IMG/VR virus record: IMGVR_UViG_3300048592_000919
Span: 1 to 41,200 of that record
DNA: 41,200 nt
Reading direction: 5' to 3' (one strand)
From: a virus
Positions 24,618 to 32,177 of the stretch are shown here, piece by piece. The notes under the pieces were generated by a model, which was not told the origin of the DNA, did no database searches, and saw only the letters and a program-made list of their open reading frames with translations. Each line of letters opens with the position of its first letter. Position 1 is the stretch's first letter. The position numbers and the translations under genes are program-made.

Positions 24618-25034
24618 ATGTCTGACTCGCTGCCGGAGACGCCCAAGCTGCGCATGCTCCGCTCCGCCTACGACGCGTGGGGCGGCCAGCTGGAGGCGCG
24701 CGTGGAAGCCTTCCGCAAGGCTCTGGACGACCACCAGTTCACGGTCGACGTCCCCGCTCCGACCGAGATCGAGGACGATCCGGCGCCGCCCGCTCGCCGC
24801 ATCCGCATGGAGGAGCTGTTTCTGCAGCGGCTAACTCGGAAGGAGCGGCAAGCAATGATCGAAACGGCAGCGGTTCAACTGGCCGATGGCAACGGAGAAC
24901 TTCACACCATACTTGCTGATCTAAGGATGTCCGAATGGGCTTACCTTGATGATCCGCAATTGACGAAAGACCTGGCGGCATTCGCGGATGCCGGCGCCTT
25001 GGAGCCGGAGCGTGTTGCTCAGGTGCTCGTCTGA
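24618..25034 (+). CDS. hypothetical helical protein after the tail fibre gene
   Basis: Encodes 138 residues of unrecognised family. The sequence is charged and mainly helical (LRMLRSAYDAWGGQLEARVEAFRKALDDHQF; EELFLQRLTRKERQAMIETAAVQLA; LTKDLAAFADAGALEPERVAQVLV), with an acidic Pro-rich stretch in the middle. It has no signal peptide, membrane segment or catalytic motif. Its stop overlaps the ATG of the holin-like gene (ATGA), so it may be a fibre chaperone or a regulator of lysis; neither is supported by sequence similarity. Start ATG 24618 follows the previous stop by four bases. Confidence 0.65.
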   Translation: MSDSLPETPKLRMLRSAYDAWGGQLEARVEAFRKALDDHQFTVDVPAPTEIEDDPAPPARRIRMEELFLQRLTRKERQAMIETAAVQLADGNGELHTILADLRMSEWAYLDDPQLTKDLAAFADAGALEPERVAQVLV

Positions 25035-25381
25035 TGAGGCGCAAGATGTCTGATGAATCTGAGCTGACCGGCTGGTTGGCCTGGTTGGCCAAGTTCCCAG
25101 ATCTCGTCGCGGTCCTGGCCGGCCTCGCCGCCAGTGCCGCGTCTGTGACGATCCGTGCAGCCTCGCAACGCGAAGCTCGCCCGATCGGGGAGGCCCTGGT
25201 GGACTCGGGCGGGACAGCAGCACTCAGCTTCGTCACCTTCGAGATCCTCTTCGGCCTCGGCATGAATGTGCACTTCTCGTTCGGCGCTGCCGGCATGATC
25301 GGGGCGCTGGGTTGGCCGTTCATGCAGAAGTACCTGGTGCCGATCGTCGTGTCGGCCATCAACCGCAAGCTCAACGGCTGA
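25034..25381 (+). CDS. putative holin (LydA-like membrane protein)
   Basis: Encodes 115 residues. After a short charged N-terminus it has hydrophobic stretches at about 27-45 (LVAVLAGLAASAASVTI), 62-80 (ALSFVTFEILFGLGMNV) and 83-110 (FGAAGMIGALGWPFMQKYLVPIVV), then a basic end. The size, three short membrane stretches and place after the tail genes fit a phage holin, with a look of the LydA/phage_holin_3 group. Holins open the inner membrane at a set time to start lysis. A second possible start is the ATG at 25046. Two starts a few codons apart also occur in holin/antiholin dual-start genes. Confidence 0.6.
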   Translation: MRRKMSDESELTGWLAWLAKFPDLVAVLAGLAASAASVTIRAASQREARPIGEALVDSGGTAALSFVTFEILFGLGMNVHFSFGAAGMIGALGWPFMQKYLVPIVVSAINRKLNG

Positions 25382-25404
25382 GCCTGCAAGCACGGAGATC
25401 TCCG

Positions 25405-25662
25405 ATGGACAATGCCTTGCATCTGGTCCGTTGCCTCGCCCTGGTCCTGGCGGGCTCACTCGCCACCTGGCTGGGCTTCGTCGAGCAGGCCCAGAAGGAA
25501 GCGCTGGCTTCCATCGTGGGCGCGGTCCTGCTCTATCTCTGGTCGCGCTACGAGCGCAGCCGCGCCCAGGCGACGGTGCCGCCCGGAGTCGCGGCCGAGC
25601 TGGAGAAGGCCAAGCGCCTCTTGGCGGAGCAGAGCGCCAAGCTTGCTGCTCTGGGAAAATAG
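25405..25662 (+). CDS. small membrane protein of the lysis module (holin/spanin-like)
   Basis: Encodes 85 residues from ATG 25405, preceded by GGAG 10 nt upstream. There are two hydrophobic segments, about 6-24 (LVRCLALVLAGSLATWLGF) and 34-46 (LASIVGAVLLYLW). A charged helical C-terminus (AAELEKAKRLLAEQSAKLAALGK) looks like a coiled coil. Such architecture occurs in antiholins, in second holins and in inner-membrane spanins (Rz-like), but no lipoprotein partner (Rz1) with a lipobox was seen in any overlapping frame. It is the last gene of the plus-strand cluster. Confidence 0.6.
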   Translation: MDNALHLVRCLALVLAGSLATWLGFVEQAQKEALASIVGAVLLYLWSRYERSRAQATVPPGVAAELEKAKRLLAEQSAKLAALGK

Positions 25663-25678
25663 CCTTACGGCCCTCATA

Positions 25679-25706
25679 AGGCGGCGGCGGTACAACCGCC
25701 CCGCCT
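25679..25706. terminator. intergenic hairpin between convergent gene clusters
   Basis: AGGCGG-C-GGCGGT-ACA-ACCGCC-CCGCCT forms a 12-bp stem with a single bulged C and a three-base loop. An alternative outer pairing (AAGGCG at 25678-25683 with CGCCTT at 25709-25714) is also possible. It sits 17 nt after the last plus-strand stop and 55 nt before the last minus-strand stop. A bidirectional terminator for the two convergent transcripts is likely, although no T-run follows on either strand. Confidence 0.6.
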
Positions 25707-25760
25707 GACGCCTTGTGCGGCTCCTCCACCCAAGGCGCCCACGGAAAACCGCAAGCCGGC

Positions 25761-26063
25761 TTACTCCTCCTCGGCCGCCCCGGTGGTCTTGTGGAGGACG
25801 AACTCCCCGGCAGGCGACAGGTCGCAGAAGTTGACGTCGTCGCTGAGCACGTCGACCGTCGCCCAAGCCTTACGCGTCATCGTGAAGCTCTTGCCGGCGC
25901 TCTTGCCGCTGCTCTCGATGTTGCGCACCGTCACCGGGATGTCCAGGACAGTCCAGTTGCCGTCTGGCAGCTGCACCTGAAGCGCAGCCGTTCCTGCGCC
26001 CTCCCCGGTCGCCACCAGCAAGCGGGTGCGCAGGGAACTCACCGTGGCTGTCTGCTCGCTCAT
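25761..26063 (-). CDS. small hypothetical protein, last gene of right arm
   Basis: Encodes 100 residues of unrecognised family. It looks like a small beta protein (RTRLLVATGEGAGTAALQVQLPDGNWTVLDIPVTVRNIESSG) with an acidic end (AAEEE). The ATG overlaps the stop of the SNF2-type helicase gene and has an AAGGAGG ribosome site inside that gene's last codons. The central 'v.lpDG.W....ipV..r' stretch recalls the unrelated-looking 99-residue protein at 40193-40492 (VEVLMPDGQWQPIRCVIS), so the two could be distant paralogues; this is a by-eye impression only. Confidence 0.65.
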   Translation of the reverse strand: MSEQTATVSSLRTRLLVATGEGAGTAALQVQLPDGNWTVLDIPVTVRNIESSGKSAGKSFTMTRKAWATVDVLSDDVNFCDLSPAGEFVLHKTTGAAEEE

Positions 26064-27487
26064 GCTGCCTCCTTCAAGTTGAATCGCACATCACGCAAGT
26101 TGCGGAAGTCCGTGACCAAGGACTGCTTGGCCATGAGCTTCTTCAGGATGTACCGGTCCAAGGTGCCGGCGGCATAGAGCGAGAAGTGTGTGACCTTGTC
26201 GCTCTGCCCGATACGGTGGTTGCGGGCCTTGGCCTGCTCGCGGGACTCGAACGACCAGCCGTGGGAGTAGAAGATGGTCGTGCTGGCCTCGTTGAGCGTC
26301 AGGCCGGTGCCGCCGGTGGACTCCGTCATCACGATGGCACGGCAGGCCGGGTCGCTGCGGAAGCGCGCCAAGTTGCGGGCACGCTCCTCCTCGCTGATGG
26401 GGCCGTAGTAGGGCACCGCGCCGATCTTGCGCTTGCCTAGCGTCTCCATGAGCAGCTCGACGTCGTACTGGAAGCGACAGAACACGATCACCTTACCGCG
26501 TGCTTCCTCGACGAGCTCGGCGCAATGCTCGGCGCGCGGGCAGGGCATGACCAGGACGCTGCCGTCGTCCGCCCGCAGGAAGCCCGACAGGATCTGCTGC
26601 AAGCGCAGCAGACGGGAGGCCACGATGGTGGCATCGACCAGCCCGCCGGACTCCAGCTCGATGATCAGCTCTTCCTTGAGCTTGCGGTAGGTGCGGGCCT
26701 GCTCCGGGGAGAGCTCCACCTCCTGCTCGATGTCCATGACGTCGGGCAGGTCCAGGCACTCCTTCTTGAGCACCTCGAAGCTGCTCGGGTCAATGAGTGC
26801 CCGCAGCCCTTCCATGTTGCGATAGTCGACGATGCTGCGGTTCTCGAAGCCACCCATGATGCAGTACTCGGCGCGGAACGACGAGTAACTGTTGTGGCCG
26901 AGGATGCGCTTGTCCAGGAAGCGGAACGGCGCGTAGATTCGCTCCAGCCCTTCATGCCACATCGTGCCCGTCAGCACGCGCCGGATGGCGCTGCGCTTGC
27001 TCAGCTCTACGACGTGCTTGGTGCGCCCGGCGGTCGGGTTGCTGATCTTCTGGCACTCGTCCACAACGACACAGGCCCGTTGCCGGCTCGCCAGCAGCCG
27101 GCGCGCGAAGGTGAACCCACTCTCCGTGGACATCGCCTCCACGTTCATGCTGACGATCGGCAGCACACCTTTCTTGCTGAGGAGCTCCCGCACCTGCTTG
27201 ATGGCCTTGTCCGGGTTGCCGGAGCGATAGACCATGACCTCTGCCGGCACCGCCTCCGACATGTGGACGCCCACTTCGCCGTGCCAGTTGCGGTGCACAC
27301 CGTTAGGCGCGATCACCAACCCGAGGTCGATCTCCTTGGCGGCTGCCAACTCACCCATCTCGTCGATGGCGACCTTGGTCTTGCCGGTGCCCTGCTCCAT
27401 GAAGTAGGCGAACGCAGCCTTGCCGCGCGCCTTGGCCTTGCCGACGGTCTGGTGATTGTAGTCAGGGTGGCGGGGCTGGTAGGTCAC
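26060..27487 (-). CDS. SNF2-type superfamily 2 DNA helicase/translocase
   Basis: Encodes 475 residues. Helicase motifs in order: motif I EQGTGKT (31-37), motif Ia in GLVIAPNGVHRNW (56-68), motif II DECQ (143-146) in place of DEAH, motif III LTGTMWHEG, motif IV KVIVFCRFQYDVELL, motif V VMTESTGGTGLTL and motif VI ARNHRIGQ (421-428). HRIGQ is the hallmark of SNF2-like ATPases. Phage versions are short single-module translocases thought to act in replication, recombination or protein removal from DNA. The stop overlaps the following gene and the start overlaps the stop of the DUF4031 gene, so it is part of a tight operon. Confidence 0.9.
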   Translation of the reverse strand: MTYQPRHPDYNHQTVGKAKARGKAAFAYFMEQGTGKTKVAIDEMGELAAAKEIDLGLVIAPNGVHRNWHGEVGVHMSEAVPAEVMVYRSGNPDKAIKQVRELLSKKGVLPIVSMNVEAMSTESGFTFARRLLASRQRACVVVDECQKISNPTAGRTKHVVELSKRSAIRRVLTGTMWHEGLERIYAPFRFLDKRILGHNSYSSFRAEYCIMGGFENRSIVDYRNMEGLRALIDPSSFEVLKKECLDLPDVMDIEQEVELSPEQARTYRKLKEELIIELESGGLVDATIVASRLLRLQQILSGFLRADDGSVLVMPCPRAEHCAELVEEARGKVIVFCRFQYDVELLMETLGKRKIGAVPYYGPISEEERARNLARFRSDPACRAIVMTESTGGTGLTLNEASTTIFYSHGWSFESREQAKARNHRIGQSDKVTHFSLYAAGTLDRYILKKLMAKQSLVTDFRNLRDVRFNLKEAA

Positions 27488-27831
27488 TTGCCGTTCCTGT
27501 TCTGCGCGCCGATCGTCGTGCCCTTGGCCCGCCCGCGAATGATTGAGGCTTCCGCCTCGGCCGGCGTGGGCAAGCGCCCGGTTTCCGCCCGGATGCGCCG
27601 CATGCGGGCCATGACGCGGAGCTCCACCTCAATGGCCCCGTGGTAAACCGCGATGGCGCGCCTGGACATGGACACGTCGTAGTGGTCAACTTGGTAGTGC
27701 TTGCGGTCCAGGCCGATGCGGTCAGCCATCTCGTGGAGCTCTTGCTCGCTGTCCGCCAGCATATGCGACATCTTCATGCGGCCGAACCGGCCCATGGCGC
27801 GCTTGTACATGCCGTCGACGTAGACCGTCAC
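27484..27831 (-). CDS. DUF4031 family protein
   Basis: Encodes 115 residues from a GTG start at 27831, chosen because it begins exactly at the conserved TVYVDGM block and overlaps the upstream stop (GTGA). Longer in-frame starts would add Arg/Pro-rich sequence that is a shadow of the neighbouring gene. The core RFGRMKMSHMLADSEQELHEMADRIGLDRKHYQVDHYDVSMSRRAIAV matches the DUF4031 pattern ('kmsHl.adt..ELh.fA..iGl.....q..HyDls...r..Ai'). DUF4031 proteins are common in phages and actinobacteria; their biochemical function is not established to my knowledge. The C-terminal part is basic. Confidence 0.8.
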   Translation of the reverse strand: MTVYVDGMYKRAMGRFGRMKMSHMLADSEQELHEMADRIGLDRKHYQVDHYDVSMSRRAIAVYHGAIEVELRVMARMRRIRAETGRLPTPAEAEASIIRGRAKGTTIGAQNRNGK

Positions 27832-28016
27832 CTCAGCTCTTCCTTCTGCGGCGCTTCGGCAGGGGCGCTGCTGCGGCGCTTCTTCTCGAGCAGCAAGTCC
27901 CAGCGGACGCGATGGATGGACTCGCGCATGTCGCCGCGTGCGCCCACGCAAGGGTCGCCGGTGCGGGCGTGGCAGCGGTGGCAGCGCACCGACAGGTGCC
28001 AGGCGTCAGACGTCAA
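27828..28016 (-). CDS. small zinc-finger protein
   Basis: Encodes 62 residues. CHRCHARTGDPCVGARGDMRESIHRVRWDLLL contains a C-x2-C ... C ... H arrangement of the short phage zinc-finger type ('C..C.a..G.pC....G.....H..R'), which in other phages and actinobacteria is a nucleic-acid- or protein-binding element. The C-terminal part is charged. The start overlaps the upstream gene by 11 bases and the stop overlaps the GTG of the DUF4031 gene. Its function is unknown. Confidence 0.7.
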   Translation of the reverse strand: MTSDAWHLSVRCHRCHARTGDPCVGARGDMRESIHRVRWDLLLEKKRRSSAPAEAPQKEELR

Positions 28017-28203
28017 TGTCGTTCTTCCTCAGCCACCAAGTTGCCACATGCAGCTCTTCATCATCCTCCTCGATGCTGTCGCCGTCCTCACAGACCGAGC
28101 GCGGGATCCAGGTGCTCTCGCCTTCCTCTAGCTTCACCAGGACCGCTTTGTCGGTGGTCTGTTCAACGAGACCGCTGACGAGGGTGTACTGAGGCTCAGA
28201 CAT
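28006..28203 (-). CDS. small acidic hypothetical protein
   Basis: Encodes 65 residues from the ATG at 28203, preceded by GGAG. The middle part is very acidic (CEDGDSIEEDDEELH) and the first half (YTLVSGLVEQTTDKAVLVKLEEGESTWIPRSVC) looks like a small beta-barrel of the kind seen in short phage proteins with 'kAi.v...g...WiPkS.i' pattern. It lies four bases after the polymerase stop codon. The family is not named with certainty. Possible roles include a DNA mimic or accessory replication protein; this is speculation from charge alone. Confidence 0.65.
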   Translation of the reverse strand: MSEPQYTLVSGLVEQTTDKAVLVKLEEGESTWIPRSVCEDGDSIEEDDEELHVATWWLRKNDIDV

Positions 28204-28207
28204 TGCT

Positions 28208-31081
28208 TCACTCCGCTGCGATTGCTGGGACTTGCTCGGGCTGCGCCGCCGGCTCGCCGAGCGGGCAGTCCTCCAGCTTCCGCCACCGCTCGATGTAGAC
28301 CTTGCGGAAGCCGGCCTTGACGTTGCCACGCCAGAGGAACCATGTGCCGATCGGGTGGTCGTCCACCAGGGGTCGGCCCCACTTGGCGTAGTCGAAGCGC
28401 CCGACGGTGCCGATGATGCTGCCGGTGTCATCCTCGATCGTGATGTTGAGGAAGATGTTGTTGTTTGCGACCTTGCGGCCGCCCCGCTTGGCCAGGTTCT
28501 TGATCTCGTTCAGATCGCGCAGGTTCTTCTCGACCAGCTTCCCGATGAACACCACGGTGCCGCCGGAGTCATCGATGTCGATGATCTCCTTGATGGTGCT
28601 GCTGATGTTGTGGGCCTTGGGGTCGGCCAGCAAGGCGCCGAACCGGCGCGTGCCCTCGAAGATGCTGTCGAACGGGGTGACTGGGTCGGCCAGCTTCTTC
28701 TCCTGCGCGGGCGTCAGCGCCACTCCGTTGGCGCGGCGCATGATGATGTCCTGCGCCATCTTCTCGCCGATACCCTTGATGTTGGTGAGACCACCCACCA
28801 GGGCGCCGTCCTGCACCGACCAGTCCTTGAGGCTGCGCTCGCGGTCGAACACCTTGAAGGTTCGGCCGGCGCGGTGCAGCTCCCGCAGCAGCTTCACCGG
28901 CGCGATCTCGTCGCGTGCGTGGCGGAGCGTGGCCGCCGCGAACTCCAGCGGGAAGTGCGCCTTCAGAACCAGGCACCAGTAGCTCACCAGCCCATAGGCT
29001 ACCGCGTGCGACTTGTTGAACGACCAGGACCCCATCGTGTTGATCTGGTCCCAGATGCGCCGGGCCAGGTCCTCCTCGATGCCCTGCGACGCAGCACCGA
29101 CCTTGAACCGCTCCCAGAACTGGTCGAAGAACTCCTTGCCCATGGACTTGGACATGGCCTTGCGCAGCGTGCTGACGTCTTCCCAGGTCAGCTTCCCGAC
29201 CTCGCGCGCGATCCGCATTACCTGCTCTTGGTACAGGATGATGCCGTAGGTGTCGTGCGAGCAGTCCTCCACGATCGGGTGCAGGTAGCTGACGGGCGCT
29301 CCCATGCGGCGCTTCACCCACTCGGACGCGCCGCCGGAACTCAGCGGCCCCGGCCGCGCCAGCGCGGTGATCGCCACGATGTCCTCGAAGCGATCCATGT
29401 GGATCTGCCGCGTCAGCGACTGCAGCGCGAAGCCTTCGAACTGGAAGATGCCGGCGTACTGCTGTGCGTTCAGCACGTCGAACGCGGCCTGGTCGTCACG
29501 GCGATAGTCCAGAAGCTGCTCGCGGGTCCAGCCGATCTGGTCGAGGCAATCCTGGATGACCGATAGAGTGCGCAGGCCCAGCGCGTCGATCTTCAGCAGA
29601 TTGATCTTCTCGCCGTCGTACTTGTCGATCTGCAGCGTGCCGCTGCGCCCGTCCACCGCGACGAAGTTCTCGATGGGCTCGGCGGTCACGACCACGCCGG
29701 CCGCGTGCTGGCCGGAGCCACGGGCGTGCTGCTCCAGCTGCGCTGCCAGGGCCATCTGCGGATGCGCCGCCATCAGCCGCTTGCCGGCCTCCAGAAGCTC
29801 GAAGCTGTCCATGATGCAGAAGCCGGCACGCGAGTCGCCCGAGGAGCGCTCGATGATCTGCGACTTGAAGTCCTGCACTTCCCAGGAGGGGATGCCGAGC
29901 TCCTTGGCGACGTCGCCGACCGCGCTCTTGGCCTTGTAGCGCGAGACTGTGCCGATGCGCGCCACGCAGTCCGCGCCGTAGCGCTGCCGCAGGTAGTCGA
30001 ACACCATGTCGCGGCGCTCGTCCTGGAAGTCGATGTCGATGTCCGGCAGATCCTTACGGGTCAGGTCAATGAACCGCTCGAACAGCAGCCCGTAAGGGAT
30101 TGGGTCGATGTCGGTGATGCCGAGCAGGAAGCAGACCAGGGAGCCACAGGAAGATCCACGTGCTGGGCCAACCAGCATGTGCTGCTTGGCGTAGGCCACC
30201 ATGTCGGCGATGACGTAGAAATAGTCCTCGAACTTCTTCTGCGCAATGAGCCCCAGCTCGCGGTCCAGTCGCTGTGCGTACACCGGATCGTTCAGGTCGA
30301 TGCCGCGTCCCGCTGCCGCTGCCTCGCACATCTCGCGCAGGGAGCGCTCCGCCGGGAACTTCACCATTTCCGCAAGGCCCGGCGCCGCGTCGCACACGTA
30401 AGCCAAGTTGTCCCCGACCGCGAACGCCGACTCGTCGAGCCAGTCCAGCTCGCCCATCAGGTCCCACTGGTCGATCAGGTGCATGGGCGCGATGCGGTTT
30501 TGCCGGTCGCGCCCGACGCAGACCTCGTAGATCCGCCGGTCCTCCAGGGCCGGGAAGAAGTTGTCGGAGCAGGGCATCAACGGCAGCTTGCCACTACGGC
30601 CGAAGTCCAGTACCTTCTTCTGCGTGGCCGGGTGCGCCTCGATGAACATATACTCCCGGTTGCGCGGCACCATGCCGATGTCCGGGTTGCTGCCGAGCAG
30701 CACCACCACGTTGTCGGTCACGGAGTGCAGCCAGGAGTAGTCCACCCTTGGCACATAGTAGAAGTCCTCGGTGGCTTTCCGCACCGCCCGGTTGATCTCG
30801 CGCAGGCCCTCGTTGTTCCGGGCGATCAGCGAGATCCAGTTGATCGCCTGCTTGGTCTTCTCCGAGGAGTCCTCCACCAAGCCCAGCTCCACGCCGAGCA
30901 ACGGCTTGATGCCGGCTTCCTTGCAGTGCTTCATCCACTGCACATGCCCGAAGGTGCTGCCGCGATCCGTGATGGCGGCGTACTTGCAGCCCAGCTGCTG
31001 CAAGCGCCCGACCACCTTCTTCAGCGGACCGTAGGCGGCGCGGAACGAGTACTCAGTCCGGACCTTCAGTTGCGCACGCAT
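28208..31081 (-). CDS. DNA polymerase III alpha subunit-like (family C) polymerase
   Basis: Encodes 957 residues, shorter than the roughly 1160 of E. coli DnaE. The palm signature is intact: GPARGSSCGSLV (305-316), PDIDIDF with Asp349 and Asp351, and LLKIDALGLRTL with Asp499, equivalent to the three catalytic Asp of family C. The N-terminal PHP domain starts VRTEYSF, so the usual HxH metal motif (HvHSeYS) is missing. The C-terminus has an OB-fold segment (GGTVVFIGKLVEKNL...FLNITIEDDTGSIIGTVGRFDY). GAGGAGG lies upstream of the ATG. The adjacent DnaQ-like gene probably supplies proofreading. This is the phage replicative polymerase. Confidence 0.95.
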   Translation of the reverse strand: MRAQLKVRTEYSFRAAYGPLKKVVGRLQQLGCKYAAITDRGSTFGHVQWMKHCKEAGIKPLLGVELGLVEDSSEKTKQAINWISLIARNNEGLREINRAVRKATEDFYYVPRVDYSWLHSVTDNVVVLLGSNPDIGMVPRNREYMFIEAHPATQKKVLDFGRSGKLPLMPCSDNFFPALEDRRIYEVCVGRDRQNRIAPMHLIDQWDLMGELDWLDESAFAVGDNLAYVCDAAPGLAEMVKFPAERSLREMCEAAAAGRGIDLNDPVYAQRLDRELGLIAQKKFEDYFYVIADMVAYAKQHMLVGPARGSSCGSLVCFLLGITDIDPIPYGLLFERFIDLTRKDLPDIDIDFQDERRDMVFDYLRQRYGADCVARIGTVSRYKAKSAVGDVAKELGIPSWEVQDFKSQIIERSSGDSRAGFCIMDSFELLEAGKRLMAAHPQMALAAQLEQHARGSGQHAAGVVVTAEPIENFVAVDGRSGTLQIDKYDGEKINLLKIDALGLRTLSVIQDCLDQIGWTREQLLDYRRDDQAAFDVLNAQQYAGIFQFEGFALQSLTRQIHMDRFEDIVAITALARPGPLSSGGASEWVKRRMGAPVSYLHPIVEDCSHDTYGIILYQEQVMRIAREVGKLTWEDVSTLRKAMSKSMGKEFFDQFWERFKVGAASQGIEEDLARRIWDQINTMGSWSFNKSHAVAYGLVSYWCLVLKAHFPLEFAAATLRHARDEIAPVKLLRELHRAGRTFKVFDRERSLKDWSVQDGALVGGLTNIKGIGEKMAQDIIMRRANGVALTPAQEKKLADPVTPFDSIFEGTRRFGALLADPKAHNISSTIKEIIDIDDSGGTVVFIGKLVEKNLRDLNEIKNLAKRGGRKVANNNIFLNITIEDDTGSIIGTVGRFDYAKWGRPLVDDHPIGTWFLWRGNVKAGFRKVYIERWRKLEDCPLGEPAAQPEQVPAIAAE

Positions 31082-31096
31082 GCGCCGCCTCCTCGT

Positions 31097-31636
31097 TCAG
31101 ATGTGACCCTGGCTCTTCAGCCAGAGGTAGCACTTCACCAGCGCCTCAACGTCCACCATGGCGCGGTGCGCCCCGCTGAACCGCTCGCTGAATGCCAGCT
31201 CGTAGAGGTCACCCAGGTTGAGCTTGTAACCCTTGAGCTGCAGGCTACGCTCGACAGTGCAGATCTGCCGGGGCGGCCAGGGGAATGCCGTCAGCTTGCC
31301 CAGGCGCTCCGCTTCATAGCGGAGCACTGACAGGTCGAACGGCAAGTTGTGGGCGACCAGCACGCTGGTGCCGACCATGAAGTTGGCGATGCGCGGCCAG
31401 ACCGCCGGCATGCGCGGCGCGTCCTTAACCATTTCGTCGGTGATGCCGGTGATGCGCTGCGCCTCCTCCGGGATCAGCATGCCCGGATTGACCAGAAGGT
31501 CGAGTCGCTCCAGCTCGTCGCCGTTGGCGTCCAGCTTGATGGCGGCGAACTCGATGATGCGTGGCTGCTGCTCGATGTTGGCCGCGTCCACCATCGTGAG
31601 ATTGGTGGTCTCAGTGTCGAAGACGACCGTGATCAT
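31097..31636 (-). CDS. DnaQ-like DEDDh 3'-5' exonuclease
   Basis: Encodes 179 residues from the ATG at 31636, which overlaps the previous stop (ATGA) and puts ExoI near the N-terminus as usual. Motifs: ExoI FDTET (Asp7, Glu9), ExoII AHNLPFDLSVL (Asp101), ExoIII GAHRAMVDVEAL (His157, Asp162), giving a complete DEDDh set. The size is that of an exonuclease domain alone, without a separate alpha-binding tail of clear type. Situated 15 bases upstream of the family C polymerase gene, it is most likely the proofreading (epsilon-like) subunit of the phage replisome. Confidence 0.92.
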   Translation of the reverse strand: MITVVFDTETTNLTMVDAANIEQQPRIIEFAAIKLDANGDELERLDLLVNPGMLIPEEAQRITGITDEMVKDAPRMPAVWPRIANFMVGTSVLVAHNLPFDLSVLRYEAERLGKLTAFPWPPRQICTVERSLQLKGYKLNLGDLYELAFSERFSGAHRAMVDVEALVKCYLWLKSQGHI

Positions 31637-32175
31637 GCCGCCTCGTCCTCCCGGCGCTCGGTCATGAAGAAGCAGCCGGGGCCGTGCGAGCACAGCGCCA
31701 TGCTTGGCTCACGGACGCCGCAGCGCGGACAGGGCCAGCCGTTGGAGGCGCCAATGGCCGCCGCCGGGCCTTCGCCCGCCGCCGGGCCTTCTGGGGCTCC
31801 CGCGCCCACGCCTGGGCCGGCAACCGCCATCTCGTCCGAGGTCCGGGGCTGGGCGGCGCGCGCCAAGATGGCGTCCTCGTCGAGCTCCCGCAGCATGGCG
31901 GCATACACCGACACATCGTCTAGCGAGTCGGCGTGCCCGCCCGCGTGGAAGCGGGGTGCGTAGCGGGAGATCTTCCCGACCACTTGAACGAACACGCCGA
32001 AGCGATTGAAGTCCTCGGCGGTGCGCAGCTGCAAGCCGTTCGGGAACAGCGCCAGCATGACCTGTCCGAACCACTTGTAGTTGTTGGTGTAGGCAGCGTT
32101 GCGGTCGCGATAGAGATCGCCGAGCCGCGACAGGTGCTGCGGGACAGAGAAGGCGACAGGGCTGTCGTCGGGCAT
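31633..32175 (-). CDS. putative nucleotide-pyrophosphohydrolase-like protein with zinc ribbon
   Basis: Encodes 180 residues. The N-terminal half (LSRLGDLYRDRNAAYTNNYKWFGQVMLALFPNG, then FNRFGVFVQVVGKISRYAPRFHAGGHADSLDDVSVYAAML) follows the 'l..l..lf..Rna.Yg.ny...G......p.g......d..r......k..R........ha.Dsl.DlavYa.ml' pattern of DUF6378/DUF1599-like proteins, all-alpha relatives of MazG-type NTP pyrophosphohydrolases. A Gly/Ala/Pro linker with a tandem repeat leads to a Cys-rich end (CPRCGVREPSMALCSHGPGC) likely to bind zinc. It may alter the dNTP pool, for example by removing a normal nucleotide. Family assignment is by pattern, not by search. Confidence 0.62.
   Translation of the reverse strand: MPDDSPVAFSVPQHLSRLGDLYRDRNAAYTNNYKWFGQVMLALFPNGLQLRTAEDFNRFGVFVQVVGKISRYAPRFHAGGHADSLDDVSVYAAMLRELDEDAILARAAQPRTSDEMAVAGPGVGAGAPEGPAAGEGPAAAIGASNGWPCPRCGVREPSMALCSHGPGCFFMTERREDEAA
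31758..31791. repeat. two-copy 15-bp tandem repeat in the linker of the pyrophosphohydrolase-like gene
   Basis: CGCCGCCGGGCCTTC occurs at 31759-31773 and again at 31777-31791, with an 18-bp period that keeps the frame and encodes two Glu-Gly-Pro-Ala-Ala units on the minus strand. It is a coding micro-repeat of a flexible linker. Confidence 0.7.
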
Positions 32176-32177
32176 GA

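Noticed and set aside
27832-27951. Longer N-terminus for the DUF4031 gene (ATG at 27951)
   Set aside because: The extra 40 residues are Arg/Pro-rich shadow sequence of the overlapping zinc-finger gene, while the GTG at 27831 begins right at the conserved block.
29705-31330. 541-codon open frame on the plus strand
   Set aside because: It is antisense to the polymerase gene, whose motifs are complete; composition is typical of a mirror frame in high-GC DNA.
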